A stretch of 64,000 bases of DNA from Serinicoccus sediminis. GTDB taxonomy: Bacteria > Actinomycetota > Actinomycetes > Actinomycetales > Dermatophilaceae. The notes under the pieces are model-generated. The model did not search any database and had not been told where the DNA came from. It saw nothing but the letters and a program-made list of their open reading frames with translations. This document shows positions 7,014 through 16,616 of this stretch, in pieces. The translations under genes and the position numbers were made by a program. The stretch is taken from assembly GCF_004153545.1 (NCBI RefSeq), contig NZ_SDVA01000012.1:59608-123607 (forward strand), written 5' to 3'. Each line of letters starts with the position of its first letter. Within the stretch, counting starts at the first letter, position 1.

Positions 7014-7562
7014 ATGGCCCTACGCCTCGCCGGGACCGCCGCCCACCAGGGCGCGTCCGGGAGCAGCCGGGACACGGCCTGGTTCGACGGGTTCTTCGCC
7101 CAGCACGCGACCCAGGTCCACCGGTACTTCGTCCGCCGGGCCACCGGCAACGACGTCGACGACCTCACCGCCGAGGTGTTCGCGACCGCGTGGCGGCGGC
7201 GCGACCGCATCCCGGCCGAGCACGAGCTGCCGTGGCTCTACCGGACCGCGTCCTACGTGCTCGCCAACCACCGCCGCAAGCCCACGCTGACCCTGCTGTC
7301 GGACTACTCCGGGCAGGAGGACGGCGCCGGCCAGCACATGCGCAGCGTCGACCCCGCCGACCTCGTCATGGTTGACGACGAGGTGCGCCGCGCCCTCGCC
7401 CGGCTGAGCGCGCGGGACCGCGGCATCCTCATGCTGCACGCCTGGGAGGGGCTGGACGGGGAGGGCCTGGCCCAGGCCCTCGGCCTCACCCGGGGCGGCG
7501 CCGCCGCGGCCCTCTCCCGCGCCCGGGCCCGGCTCCGCGAGGCCTGGGAGCACGACCACTGA
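7014..7562 (+). CDS. ECF-type RNA polymerase sigma factor
   Basis: 182 residues with the two-domain layout of group 4 sigma factors. The sigma-2 region covers about 24-90 (FFAQHATQVHRYFVRRATGN, then LTAEVFATAWRRRDRIP and WLYRTASYVLANHRRK). The sigma-4 region covers about 120-178 (RRALARLSARDRGILMLHAW, then GLTRGGAAAALSRARARLRE). A strong AGGAGGAGCG precedes the ATG. The next gene starts 59 bp downstream and encodes a single-pass membrane protein, the usual position of an anti-sigma factor. The alanine/glycine-rich recognition helix (RGGAAAALSRAR) is less typical than the usual V-K-S-R-L core. Confidence 0.87.
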   Translation: MALRLAGTAAHQGASGSSRDTAWFDGFFAQHATQVHRYFVRRATGNDVDDLTAEVFATAWRRRDRIPAEHELPWLYRTASYVLANHRRKPTLTLLSDYSGQEDGAGQHMRSVDPADLVMVDDEVRRALARLSARDRGILMLHAWEGLDGEGLAQALGLTRGGAAAALSRARARLREAWEHDH

Positions 7563-7621
7563 CACCACCGGCCGCCCTGCGCGACCGCACCACCCCGCAC
7601 CACCGCTCGAAGGAGACCGAC

Positions 7622-9016
7622 ATGGTCCAGCACCACGGCGACGAGGGCCTGCACCGCCTGCAGGCCAGCGACCCGGCCACCGGGTCCCACCCCGACCTGC
7701 ACCGGCTGCGGTCGCTGGTCGCGCACAAGGCCCCGGCGAGCCAGGGTGCCGAGCGCGCCAGCCGGGTGGACGACGACCTGCTGCGCGGGCCGGCGATCCG
7801 CGCCCCGTGGGTGGCCGCGGCGTGCATCGCCGCGCTCGCCATCGGCGCCGGGGGGTATGCCCTCGGTACCCAGCGCGGCAGCGGCACCCTGCTCGTCGCG
7901 GGCGAGGACTCCCTGCTCGCCCCCGCCGGCGCCGGCATCGACGCCGGCCTGGGCGCCGAGCTGGCCGGAGAGTCCTTCTCCGTGAGCAGCTCCACCGCCG
8001 AGGGCGCCGCCGAGCCCTACGACCCCGGCCCGGTGCGGCTCGTGCCGGGCGCCGGCCTGTCTGCCGAGCGGACGACCGCGCCGGTGCGCGTGCTGCGCAG
8101 CGAGGAGGACCCGCAGGCCTTCGTCGACGAGTGGGCGCGGACCCTCGGGCTCCAGGGGGCCCCGATCCCGACCGACGTCGAGTTCCTCGGCGAGGGCACC
8201 GTCGGCCTGGCCGAGGCGGAGACCGGCCGGATGATCATGGCCTCCACCGAGGGTGGGGGGCTGCACGTCAGCTACACCGACGTCTTCTCCTCCCCCGACT
8301 GCCGGGAGACCCTGGAGATGGGCTACGCGCGGGAGCGGGAGATGCTGCAGGAGTTCTGGGAGGGCACCTTCGGCGCGGGCACGCCGCTGCCCACCGCGCA
8401 GGACTGCCGTGACGTCGGCGACGAACGGCCGACGGACGAGCAGGCGCTGGCCGCGGCCCGGGACTTCCTCACCTTGGCCGGCATCCCCACGGAGGGGTTC
8501 GACGTCCAGGTGCAGGACTACGCCGACGAGGGATCGAGCACGGTCTACGTCGAGGCCGCCCCGGAGGGCGGCGCCTACGGGCCGCGCCACATCACTCTCA
8601 CCGTCGGCCCGGCCGGGGTCGTCGACGCCTCCGCCGGGCTCGGCGAGATGGTCTCGCTCGGCGACTACCCCGTCATCTCCCCGGTGGAGGCGGTTCAGCG
8701 CTACGGCCTGCGCGAGTTCTCGATGGAGTACGGCGTGCAGCTGCCGCAGGACCTCGAGGAGGTCACCGCGGACCCCGGCGAGCGCACCTTCGTCGAGCCG
8801 CAGATCCCCGACAGCCCCGAGATCAGCGACGGCATGGACCTGCCGCTGCTGCTCAAGGACAAGGAGGTCACCGGGGCCACCCTGGTCCAGGGGACCATCT
8901 ACACCCAGTCCGGGAGCATGGAGGTCCCGACCTGGGAGCTCACCACCGACGACGGCATGAGCTACCCGGTCATGGCGGTGGCCGACCAGGCCATCGACTG
9001 GGTCGCCTGGGAGTGA
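7622..9016 (+). CDS. Membrane-anchored partner of the sigma factor (putative anti-sigma-like)
   Basis: 464 residues. About 60 charged cytoplasmic residues are followed by one membrane helix (about 62-82, APWVAAACIAALAIGAGGYA) and an extracellular part of ~380 residues with two cysteines. GAAGGAGACCGAC precedes the ATG. Position and topology match an anti-sigma regulator, but the cytoplasmic part lacks the H-x3-C-x2-C zinc motif of classical zinc-binding anti-sigma domains. I recognise no named domain in the extracellular part, which is rich in acidic residues and probably built of beta strands. It might be a secreted sensor or a substrate of the regulon. The anti-sigma role is inferred from context only. 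Confidence 0.55.
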   Translation: MVQHHGDEGLHRLQASDPATGSHPDLHRLRSLVAHKAPASQGAERASRVDDDLLRGPAIRAPWVAAACIAALAIGAGGYALGTQRGSGTLLVAGEDSLLAPAGAGIDAGLGAELAGESFSVSSSTAEGAAEPYDPGPVRLVPGAGLSAERTTAPVRVLRSEEDPQAFVDEWARTLGLQGAPIPTDVEFLGEGTVGLAEAETGRMIMASTEGGGLHVSYTDVFSSPDCRETLEMGYAREREMLQEFWEGTFGAGTPLPTAQDCRDVGDERPTDEQALAAARDFLTLAGIPTEGFDVQVQDYADEGSSTVYVEAAPEGGAYGPRHITLTVGPAGVVDASAGLGEMVSLGDYPVISPVEAVQRYGLREFSMEYGVQLPQDLEEVTADPGERTFVEPQIPDSPEISDGMDLPLLLKDKEVTGATLVQGTIYTQSGSMEVPTWELTTDDGMSYPVMAVADQAIDWVAWE

Positions 9017-9023
9017 CGCGACC

Positions 9024-9055
9024 GGGCGGGGGGAGCACAGCCGGAGCCCCCGCCC
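9024..9055. terminator. Bidirectional hairpin between convergent genes
   Basis: GGGCGGGGG at about 9024-9033 can pair with CCCCCGCCC at 9047-9055 around a ~14-base loop, between the stop of the sigma-partner gene and the stop of htpX. There is no T-tract. Confidence 0.45.
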
Positions 9056-9070
9056 CGCACGGCAGACCGG

Positions 9071-9943
9071 TCAGAGGCGCTCGATGCCCGGCTGGTTGCC
9101 CTGCGCCATCTGCTCCAGGCGGGCGATGCGCTGGGCCATCGGCGGGTGGGTGGCGAACAGCCTGCCGGCGTCCTTGGCCCGGAACGGGTTGGCGATCATC
9201 ATGTGGCTGGCGTTGACCACCTGCCGCTCCGGCGCCAGCGGGGCGCGGGCGGTGCCGGCCTCCAGCTTGCGCAGGGCGGAGGCGAGGGCGAGCGGGTCCC
9301 CGGTGAGCTGGGCGCCGTCCTCGTCGGCGTCGTACTCCCGGGTCCGGCTGATCGCCAGCTGCACGACCGAGGCGGCGATCGGCGCGAGCAGCGCCATCGC
9401 GAGCATCGCGATCGGGTTGCCGCCGTTCTCCCGGTTGCCGCCGAAGAAGAGCGACATCTGCGCCACCGCGGTGATGACGCCGGCGATGCCGGCCGCGACC
9501 GAGCTGGTGAGGATGTCGCGGTTGTAGACGTGCATGAGCTCGTGCCCCAGGACACCGCGCAGCTCGCGCTCGTCCAGCAGGTGCAGGATGCCCTCCGTGC
9601 AGCAGACGGCGGCGTTGTCCGGGTTGCGGCCGGTCGCGAAGGCGTTCGGCGCCGCCGTGGGGCTGACGTAGAGGCGGGGCATGGGCTTGCCGGCCCGCTC
9701 GGACAGCTCCTCGACGATGCGGTACATCTGCGGCTGCTGCTCGCGGGTCACCGGCTGGGCCCGCATGGCCTTGATGGCCAGCTTGTCGGAGTTCCAGTAG
9801 CTGTAGAACGTCGTCGCGAGGGCGAAGATGCCGAACAGCCAGATGTAGCGACCACTCCCGATGATCGCGCCCATGCCGAGGAAGATCGCCCAGATGGCGC
9901 CGAAGAGCAGGGTCGTCTTCAGCCCGTTGTAGTGCCGGTTCAT
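9071..9943 (-). CDS. htpX: HtpX-family zinc metalloprotease
   Basis: 290 residues. Two N-terminal membrane helices (about 10-50) are followed by the M48 protease core. The zinc site is [11 protein letters not shown] with H134, E135 and H138, and the likely third ligand is E203 in [10 protein letters not shown]. Two further hydrophobic segments lie between these motifs. HtpX is an inner-membrane protease with its active site in the cytoplasm that degrades damaged membrane proteins under envelope stress. It is the next gene downstream of the second nuo cluster on the same strand, 109 bp after nuoN, so it could be read through or use its own promoter. A role in quality control of the membrane complex is a guess. 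Confidence 0.93.
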   Translation of the reverse strand: MNRHYNGLKTTLLFGAIWAIFLGMGAIIGSGRYIWLFGIFALATTFYSYWNSDKLAIKAMRAQPVTREQQPQMYRIVEELSERAGKPMPRLYVSPTAAPNAFATGRNPDNAAVCCTEGILHLLDERELRGVLGHELMHVYNRDILTSSVAAGIAGVITAVAQMSLFFGGNRENGGNPIAMLAMALLAPIAASVVQLAISRTREYDADEDGAQLTGDPLALASALRKLEAGTARAPLAPERQVVNASHMMIANPFRAKDAGRLFATHPPMAQRIARLEQMAQGNQPGIERL

Positions 9944-10052
9944 GACCGGTCAACGACGGGGCGTCGTGCCGGTGTTCCCGGTGTCGCAGACCCCGGTGCC
10001 GGCGCCCGTCCGACCTCGCGCGGGCTCCCCGGTCCCGGGCCCGGGCCGGCGC

Positions 10053-11591
10053 TCAGAGGGCACCGACGGGCAGGATGCTGCCGGCGACGAGGAGGGCGGT
10101 GAGCAGCCCGGTCAGCGCCCACAACCGGACCGGTACGCGGCGGCGGTCGCCGGCTGGGGCTGCAGCGGCCGCAGCCTGGTCGCCGGTCCCGGCCTCGCCC
10201 TGCCCTGCCGTGACGCCGCCGGCCTGCCGCCGCGGCGCCGGGGCGACGAGCACCGCGACCCAGCGCAGGTAGACGGCGAGCCCCAGCGCGATGTTGACCG
10301 CCGCCACCAGCGCCAGCCACCACGTCTCGTCGCCGAGCACGGGGCGCAGCGCCACGACCTTGGCCACGACGCCGGCCACGGCGGGGGGCAGGCCCGCCAG
10401 CGTGAGCAGCGCCAGCATCAGCGGCAGCGCCAGCCACGGGTGGCTGCGCAGCAGCCCGCGCTGCGCCTCGAGGGAGGCCGGGCGGGCCTGGACGCCCAGC
10501 GCCACGACGGCGGCGAGGACGACGAACGCCAGCAGGGTGGCGGTGACGTAGACGACGAGGTAGGACCCGGCCGCGCTGGCCGCCTGGGCCGACAGCGACG
10601 CGAGGGGCAGCAGCACCCACCCGGCCTGCGCGACCGTCGACCACGCCAGCAGCCGCACGGTGTCCTGCTGGACCAGCGCGACGAGGTTGCCGACGGTCAT
10701 CGAGGCACCGGCCAGCACGGCGACCGCGACGAGCGTGGTGCCCTCGACCGTGCCCAGCGCACGGACCACGACGACGAGGCCCCCCAGGGCGGCCACCTTG
10801 GACACGGTCGCGAGGTATGCCGTGACCGGCAGAGGCGCGGCGGCGTACGTCACCGGGGTCCAGGCGTGGAACGGCACGGCGGAGACCTTGAACGCCAGCC
10901 CGGCCACGAGGAGCACGGCGGCCAGCACGAGGAGCTCGGGGTGCTCGGCCCGGGTCGCGCCGTCGAACCGGGTGCTGCCGGTCGCGGCGACCCACAGGGC
11001 GGCGCCGAGGGCGAGCAGGCCGAAGGACACGAGCGAGGTGGTGAGCAGGGCGACGGCGCCGTCCACGGCCCGCGCGCGCCGGTCGGCCGCCCACGTCGTG
11101 CGGACCAGGGCCACCAGGGCGACCGTGGGCAGGGTGGCCAGCTCCAGCGCGACGAGCAGCGACCCGAGATCGCCGGCGGCCGGGACCGCCACGACCCCGG
11201 CGGTGGCGGCCAGGAGGAGCGCGGTGACCACCGGCGCCCGCCCGGTGGTCTCGGCCCCGGCCCCGGGGCCCGGTGCCGACCAGTCCCGCCAGGTGAGGAC
11301 CAGCACGACGAGCGCCGCGCCGAGGGCGCAGACCTGCAGTGCGGAGACGAGGTGGTCGGCGCGGTAGGCGCACCAGCCGCCGGCGAGGCAGAACGAGGAC
11401 CGCGCCTCGCCGACCGCCAGCCGCAGCCCGGGCAGCGCCGCCACGAGCCCGGCGGCCAGGCCCAGCGCGCCGACCACCAGGTGCGGCTCGCGGCGCCCGG
11501 GCAGGGCGGCGTCCATCAGCAGCAGGAGCACCGCCGCGGCGAGGGGCGCCAGGACGGGCAGGACCGACGACAGGTCGACCTCCAGGGTCAT
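10053..11591 (-). CDS. nuoN: NADH-quinone oxidoreductase subunit N, second copy
   Basis: 512 residues with about fourteen membrane segments, an antiporter-like proton-channel subunit. The mid-membrane lysine motif is present (LAFKVSAVPFHAWTP), as is the later VSKVAALGG. The usual TPDVYQGAPTP is changed to TPVTYAAAPLP, so the acidic residue at that position is lost. It begins with ATG overlapping the nuoM stop (ATGA), and is the last gene of the H-to-N block. The C-terminal ~60 residues contain an alanine-rich cytoplasmic loop before the last helix. It is more divergent than the copy at 36995-38542. Confidence 0.92.
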   Translation of the reverse strand: MTLEVDLSSVLPVLAPLAAAVLLLLMDAALPGRREPHLVVGALGLAAGLVAALPGLRLAVGEARSSFCLAGGWCAYRADHLVSALQVCALGAALVVLVLTWRDWSAPGPGAGAETTGRAPVVTALLLAATAGVVAVPAAGDLGSLLVALELATLPTVALVALVRTTWAADRRARAVDGAVALLTTSLVSFGLLALGAALWVAATGSTRFDGATRAEHPELLVLAAVLLVAGLAFKVSAVPFHAWTPVTYAAAPLPVTAYLATVSKVAALGGLVVVVRALGTVEGTTLVAVAVLAGASMTVGNLVALVQQDTVRLLAWSTVAQAGWVLLPLASLSAQAASAAGSYLVVYVTATLLAFVVLAAVVALGVQARPASLEAQRGLLRSHPWLALPLMLALLTLAGLPPAVAGVVAKVVALRPVLGDETWWLALVAAVNIALGLAVYLRWVAVLVAPAPRRQAGGVTAGQGEAGTGDQAAAAAAPAGDRRRVPVRLWALTGLLTALLVAGSILPVGAL

Positions 11592-13195
11592 CGGCCCAGC
11601 ACCCCCTCGACGAAGGGCGCGGTCACGCCCAGCAGCAGCGTCGGGACCAGCCCGAGGACCAGGACCAGGACGCCCAGCAGGCGCAGCGCGGTGCGCTCGG
11701 TCAGCACGGCGTCGGGCACCCGCGGCTCGACCCGGTCACCGGCCCAGACCTCGCGGAGCACCCGCACGGTGTAGGCGACCGCGAGCGCACCGCCCAGCGC
11801 GGCGACGACGGCGAAGCCGCGGAACCACCCCTCCGGCCGGTCGGCCGCGGGCGACCAGGCGGCGAGGAGGGAGCCGATCTCGCCCCAGAACACGGCGAGC
11901 CCCGGGAGCCCGCTCGACGCCGCCATCCCCAGCACCAGCGCCAGGCCGAGCCGAGGGGCGACCTCGCGGACCGCCGCCCGCCGGCGCCCGAGGTCGGCGC
12001 TACCCCACCGGTGCTTCAGCCCACCGACCACGACGAAGAGCAGCGCCGAGACCAGGCCGTGGGCGACGTTGCCGAAGAGCGCGGCCTGCAGCCCGGCCTG
12101 CGTGCCGGTCGCCAGGCCGAGCACGACGAAGCCGAGGTGGGCCACCGAGGACCAGGCGATGAGGCGTTTCAGGTCGCGCTCGACCAGGCACACCAGCGAG
12201 GCCCAGACGATGCCGGTGACCCCGAGGCCGGCCAGCAGCGGCGACCACGCCGCGAAGCCCTCGGGGACGACCGGCACGACCAGCCGCACCATGCCGTAGG
12301 TGCCGAGCTTGAGCAGGACCGCCGCCAGCAGCACCGAGCCGGCGGTCGGGGCGGTCGCGTGCACCCACGGCAGCCAGGTGTGCAGGGGGAAGACGGGGGT
12401 CTTCAGGCCCAGGCCGACGAGCAGGACCGCCGCCACCGCCAGCTGGGAGCCGCGGCCGAGCGAGGCGCCCCCCTCGCCCGCCCACAGCGCCAGGTCCGTG
12501 CTGCCGGTCGCCGTCGCCACGGCGAGGATGCCGAGCAGCACCAACGAGGACGCGACCACGGTGACGAGGAGGAAACGCAGCGCGGCGCCCTCCCGGTCGC
12601 TGCCGGGGTCGCCGTAGCGCGCGACCAGCACCCACATGGGCACGAGCACGAGCTCGAGGCCGACGAAGAAGAGGATGGCGTCACCGGCGAGGAAGGCGAC
12701 CAGGGCACCGAGGAGCACGACGAGCAGGCAGGCGTGGTAGGTCGCGAGGCCGGGCACGTCCTCCCCGCGCACCACCGGGATGGGTGAGGTCGGGTCGGTG
12801 TCGGCGAGGTCGACCGGCTCCGGGCGCGGCTCGCGCCCCGGGTGCAGGTGCAGCGCCGTGGCGACCACGCCCGCGAGGGCGGTGAGCAGCAGCAGCGGCA
12901 CCGACAGCCCGTCCGGGCGCAGGCTGAACGACACGCCGAGACTGGGGATCCAGCTCGCCTCCAGCACGGGGCGGTCCAGCGCGACACCGGCCACCCCGAG
13001 CGCGCTGAGGCCGGCAGCGACCATCGACCCACGGTGCAGGACCCGGTGGCCGGGGGGCGCGGCCCGGCGACCGGCCGCGAGCAGCAGCACCGCCGCCAGC
13101 AGCAGCGGGCCCAGCGCGACGGCATACCACCACGTCCCGAGGTCCGGCACCAGGGCGAGCAGGTCCGCGCGCACCCTGCCGAGCGTGCCGCTCAC
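11588..13195 (-). CDS. nuoM: NADH-quinone oxidoreductase subunit M, second copy
   Basis: 535 residues and about fourteen membrane segments. Conserved antiporter-subunit features are the essential glutamate in FVGLELVLVPMWVL, the lysine in GLGLKTPVFPLHTWLP and a second lysine in LLKLGTYGMVRL. GTG start with a GTGA overlap with nuoL. The proton-path residues look intact, so pumping should be possible. The loop before the first conserved glutamate is long and acidic (about residues 115-145). Confidence 0.93.
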   Translation of the reverse strand: MSGTLGRVRADLLALVPDLGTWWYAVALGPLLLAAVLLLAAGRRAAPPGHRVLHRGSMVAAGLSALGVAGVALDRPVLEASWIPSLGVSFSLRPDGLSVPLLLLTALAGVVATALHLHPGREPRPEPVDLADTDPTSPIPVVRGEDVPGLATYHACLLVVLLGALVAFLAGDAILFFVGLELVLVPMWVLVARYGDPGSDREGAALRFLLVTVVASSLVLLGILAVATATGSTDLALWAGEGGASLGRGSQLAVAAVLLVGLGLKTPVFPLHTWLPWVHATAPTAGSVLLAAVLLKLGTYGMVRLVVPVVPEGFAAWSPLLAGLGVTGIVWASLVCLVERDLKRLIAWSSVAHLGFVVLGLATGTQAGLQAALFGNVAHGLVSALLFVVVGGLKHRWGSADLGRRRAAVREVAPRLGLALVLGMAASSGLPGLAVFWGEIGSLLAAWSPAADRPEGWFRGFAVVAALGGALAVAYTVRVLREVWAGDRVEPRVPDAVLTERTALRLLGVLVLVLGLVPTLLLGVTAPFVEGVLGR

Positions 13196-15210
13196 GCGGT
13201 CACCACCCCGAGGGCCGCGAGCGCCAGCATGCCCGCCAGCACGAGGGCCAGGGCGGGCGTGGCCCGGCGCGGGCTCGTGAGGTCACCGACCCGCCCCAGC
13301 AGCCGGGACCCCACGCCGGCGCCGCGCACCCAGGAGTCGAGGACCTCCGCGTCGAACCACGCCACCGCCCGGGCCAGTGCCAGGACGGGCGTCACGACCA
13401 CGACACGGTAGGCGAGGTCGGCGTGCAGGCCGCGCTCGGCCGCCAGGCTGACACCGGCCGGGATGCGGGCCGCCGCGTCCCGGGTGCGCACCCCGCCGGC
13501 GGCCAGCCGCACGAGGAGGGCGCTCACCACCATGAGCAGCAGCGTCGCGGCCATCAGCTGCAGGTCCACGTGGGCCTGCGGACCCCAGACCGGGAGCAGC
13601 AGGACGACCCCCCCGAAGAGCGTCATGAGCATGAGCGCGGAGGTGCCCATCCGGGCCGAGGAGCTGATGGCGGCCTCGGCGCGCTCGACCCCTTCGGCCT
13701 CCTGCACGACCTGGGGCTCGTCGAAGAAGTCGTCGATCCGCTCCACCGGGTCCGGTTCGTAGAGCCGGGCGTGGCCCTGCGCGGCGGTCGGGCGGCTCAG
13801 CACCAGCCAGGCCCGCATGCAGTAGGCGGCGGTGAGCGGGGCGGTCGCCCCCACGGAGGCCAGGACGAGCACCGGGACGAAGCCCCCGCCGGTCGCGGCG
13901 GTGCCGGCCTCGGCGGTCCCCAGGATCGCCTCCTTGGAGAAGAAGCCGACGAACGGCGGCACGCCGGCGAGCGCCAGCAGGCCCCAGCCGAAGCGGTGCC
14001 GGAGCACGCGGTAGCGCCGGGCGCCCGAGGCCATGAGCGCCATGGCGGTGCCGCCGACGAGGACGCCGAGCCACCCGGTGGTGAGGAACAGCAGCGCCTT
14101 GAACCAGGCGTGCGCCACCAGGTGCTGCAGCGCGGCGTCCGGCCCGGTGCCCATGGTCGCCGCCGCGAGGACGGCCAGCATGAGCGCCACCTGGCTGACG
14201 GTCGACCAGGCGAGCAGCCGCTTGAGGTCGCCCTGGGCGAAGGCCAGCACGGCGGCGCCGACCATGGTCACGCAGGCCAGCACGGCGAGCAGCAGCCGGG
14301 CCGGGCCGGAGACCGACAGCAGGGGGAACAGCTGCGCCAGCACGACCGTGCCCGCGGCCACCATCGTCGCGGCGTGGATGAGGGCGGAGGCGGGGGTGGG
14401 GCCCTCCATGGCGTCGGGCAGCCAGTCCTGGAAGGGGAACAGCGCGGACTTGCCGGCGACGCCGACGACGAGCAGGACCATGGCTGCCGTCAGCGCCGGC
14501 GAGGGGCCGGCCTCCGCCCAGTGCCGGACCACGTCGGTGGTCCGGGTGGTCCCGGCCCCGGCCACCAGGACGAGCAGACCCAGCACGAAACCCACGTCCG
14601 CCGTGCGGGTGACGAGCAGCGCCTTGCTCGCCGCGCGGGTCGCGGCCGAGCGGGTCGACTGGTGCCCGACGAGCAGGTAGGAGCACCACCCCATGACCTC
14701 CCAGCCCACGAGGGTCAGGAGCAGGTCGTCGGAGAGGACGACGAGCAGCATCGCCGAGGTGAACAGCGAGACGGTGGCGGCGAAGGGGCGGTAGCGCGGG
14801 TCGTACCAGAGGTACCAGCGGGCATACCCCTGGACCACGAGGGCGACCGCGGCGACGGTGACGGCGACGATGGCCAGCGGCCACGTCACCAGCAGCCGCA
14901 GCGGCGCGTCCAGGTCGCCCAGCGGCAGCGCGCCGATCGTCCCGGCACCCCGCCGGGCCCCCTCGATCTGGGTCAGGGTGTAGAGCTGCCAGCAGGTGGC
15001 GAGGAAGGCCAGCAGCGCGCCGCCGACACCGACCCAGGCCGCCAGCCGGTTGGACCGCCCGGTCAGCCCCAGCCCGGCGAGGGCCGCCAGCAGGGTCGCG
15101 AGGATCGCCCAGTGCGCCGGCGACCCCCACAGGTCCGGGGCCGGCAGGTGCGGCAGCGGCAGCGACGGCAGCTGCAGGTCGGACCAGGTCACGTCGGGCA
15201 GGTCAGGCAC
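13192..15210 (-). CDS. nuoL: NADH-quinone oxidoreductase subunit L, second copy
   Basis: About 672 residues. The core has the LVGWEVMGWCSYLLVGH glutamate helix, GKSALFPFQDWLPDAM with its lysine, and the SALIHAATMV signature, followed by the long lateral helix and C-terminal segments typical of NuoL. GTG at 15210 is chosen because an AGGAGG lies 9 bases upstream; it overlaps the nuoK stop by 8 bp. An upstream in-frame GTG at 15231 would place the Shine-Dalgarno inside the gene. Key charged residues for proton translocation are conserved, unlike the changes seen in NuoH and NuoN of this cluster. Confidence 0.93.
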   Translation of the reverse strand: MPDLPDVTWSDLQLPSLPLPHLPAPDLWGSPAHWAILATLLAALAGLGLTGRSNRLAAWVGVGGALLAFLATCWQLYTLTQIEGARRGAGTIGALPLGDLDAPLRLLVTWPLAIVAVTVAAVALVVQGYARWYLWYDPRYRPFAATVSLFTSAMLLVVLSDDLLLTLVGWEVMGWCSYLLVGHQSTRSAATRAASKALLVTRTADVGFVLGLLVLVAGAGTTRTTDVVRHWAEAGPSPALTAAMVLLVVGVAGKSALFPFQDWLPDAMEGPTPASALIHAATMVAAGTVVLAQLFPLLSVSGPARLLLAVLACVTMVGAAVLAFAQGDLKRLLAWSTVSQVALMLAVLAAATMGTGPDAALQHLVAHAWFKALLFLTTGWLGVLVGGTAMALMASGARRYRVLRHRFGWGLLALAGVPPFVGFFSKEAILGTAEAGTAATGGGFVPVLVLASVGATAPLTAAYCMRAWLVLSRPTAAQGHARLYEPDPVERIDDFFDEPQVVQEAEGVERAEAAISSSARMGTSALMLMTLFGGVVLLLPVWGPQAHVDLQLMAATLLLMVVSALLVRLAAGGVRTRDAAARIPAGVSLAAERGLHADLAYRVVVVTPVLALARAVAWFDAEVLDSWVRGAGVGSRLLGRVGDLTSPRRATPALALVLAGMLALAALGVVTA

Positions 15211-15535
15211 GTCCGCGCACCTCCTCCTCACCGTGGGCGTCGAGCTCGGCGTGCAGGTCGACGTGGCCGCGGGCCCGGAAGAGGGCGAGCAGGACGGCCA
15301 GGGCCAACACCACCTCGGCGGCGGCGATGGTGATGACGAAGAGCGTGAGCACGGCCGCGCCGGGGTCGCCGGCGGCCCCGGTCTGCGCCACGGTGACGAG
15401 CACCAGCCCGGCGGCGCCGAGCACGAGCTCGACGCCGATGAGCACGAGGACGGCGTGGCGGCGCGCGAGGATGCCGTAGACCCCGAGGCCGGCGAGGACC
15501 GCCGCGAGCAGGTAGGGCAGGGCGGGGCGGATCAC
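15203..15535 (-). CDS. nuoK: NADH-quinone oxidoreductase subunit K, second copy
   Basis: 110 residues with three membrane helices. The conserved glutamates are in VLIGVELVLGAAGL and ITIAAAEVVLALAV, matching the two buried acidic residues of NuoK. The GTG start overlaps the nuoJ stop (GTGA), and the end overlaps nuoL. Confidence 0.92.
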   Translation of the reverse strand: MIRPALPYLLAAVLAGLGVYGILARRHAVLVLIGVELVLGAAGLVLVTVAQTGAAGDPGAAVLTLFVITIAAAEVVLALAVLLALFRARGHVDLHAELDAHGEEEVRGRA

Positions 15536-16092
15536 GGTCGCTCCCCCTGCACGGCCTCGACGTCGGCGGGCGGGTCCGGCCGCTGGCTGGGGTCGTCCTG
15601 GCCGCCGACCGGCGCCCGGGCCACGGCGACCGCGGCGACGAGGGCCATGAGCAGCAGCGCCGAGAGCAGCTCGAAGGGCCAGACGTCGGTGCCGAAGATC
15701 GTCGCGGCGACCTCGGTGCTGCCGCCGCCGTCGATCGGGACGCGTCCCCACCCGAACGCCGAGAGGAGCGCGCCACCGAGGAGCACGGTGGTGCCGGCGC
15801 CGACCAGCGCCGCGGCGACCCGCTGCGGGACGCCGGTGACCACGGGGACACCTCCGGCCCGGGTGAGCATGAGGGCGAAGAGGACGAGGACGACGACCGC
15901 CCCGACGTAGACGAGCAGCTGCACCAGCGCCACCAGCTCCGCCCCGAGCACGAGGTAGCAGCCGGCCAGCCCGCCCAGGGCCACCACCAGCCACAGCGCG
16001 GCGTGCAGCACCTGCCGGGAGGTCACCGACAGCGCCGCGGCACCGGCGGTGACCAGGCCCACGGCGACGAACAGGACGTCGAGCCCGCTCAC
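15532..16092 (-). CDS. nuoJ: NADH-quinone oxidoreductase subunit J, second copy
   Basis: 186 residues with five hydrophobic helices. The third carries [20 protein letters not shown], the conserved Y-x-G-A segment of NuoJ that forms the pi-bulge helix. The GTG start overlaps the nuoI stop. It has a short hydrophilic tail only, in contrast to the ~120-residue tail of the main-operon NuoJ. Confidence 0.92.
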   Translation of the reverse strand: MSGLDVLFVAVGLVTAGAAALSVTSRQVLHAALWLVVALGGLAGCYLVLGAELVALVQLLVYVGAVVVLVLFALMLTRAGGVPVVTGVPQRVAAALVGAGTTVLLGGALLSAFGWGRVPIDGGGSTEVAATIFGTDVWPFELLSALLLMALVAAVAVARAPVGGQDDPSQRPDPPADVEAVQGERP

Positions 16093-16616
16093 CGGGCCTC
16101 CCCCGCCTCGTCGGGCGCCGCCTCGACCTGCGGCGCGTCGGCCTCGGCGGGCTCGCGCCGGTAGCCCACCGGGAGCGCCGCCTCGGGTACCGAGGCCATG
16201 AAGCCGCCGAGGCGCTCCTTGTCGTGCAGCAGGTTGCGGATGTCGCCCTCGGCGTAGGCGAAGTCGGGCGCCCAGAACAACGCGTCGAAGGGGCAGACCT
16301 CGATGCAGATGCCGCAGTACATGCACAGCGAGAAGTCGATGTCGAAGCGGTCGAGGACGTTGTGCGAGCGCTCCCGGCCGCCCTCGGTCTGCGGCGGCTC
16401 GGTCTCCTTGTGCGAGTCGATGGTGATGCACCAGTCCGGGCACTCGCGGGCGCACAGCATGCAGGAGGTGCAGTTCTCCTCCAGCAGGGCGATGACCCCG
16501 CGGCTGCGCTCGGGCAGCGTCGGCTCGGTGTGCGGGTACTGGACCGTGTGCGCCGGTCGCGTCAGCGTCCGCAGGGTGGTGCCGAGGCCGCGGATCAGGC
16601 CGGTGACGCCGCTCAT
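16089..16616 (-). CDS. nuoI: NADH-quinone oxidoreductase subunit I, second copy
   Basis: 175 residues with two complete [4Fe-4S] motifs: C49, C52, C55 and C59 ([12 protein letters not shown]), and C98, C101, C104 and C108 ([12 protein letters not shown]). NuoI carries clusters N6a and N6b that relay electrons to the N2 cluster in NuoB. In a complex without NuoEFG these would be the first clusters facing an electron donor, as in ferredoxin-using relatives. ATG start overlapping the nuoH stop (ATGA). The C-terminal ~25 residues are acidic. Confidence 0.94.
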   Translation of the reverse strand: MSGVTGLIRGLGTTLRTLTRPAHTVQYPHTEPTLPERSRGVIALLEENCTSCMLCARECPDWCITIDSHKETEPPQTEGGRERSHNVLDRFDIDFSLCMYCGICIEVCPFDALFWAPDFAYAEGDIRNLLHDKERLGGFMASVPEAALPVGYRREPAEADAPQVEAAPDEAGEAR

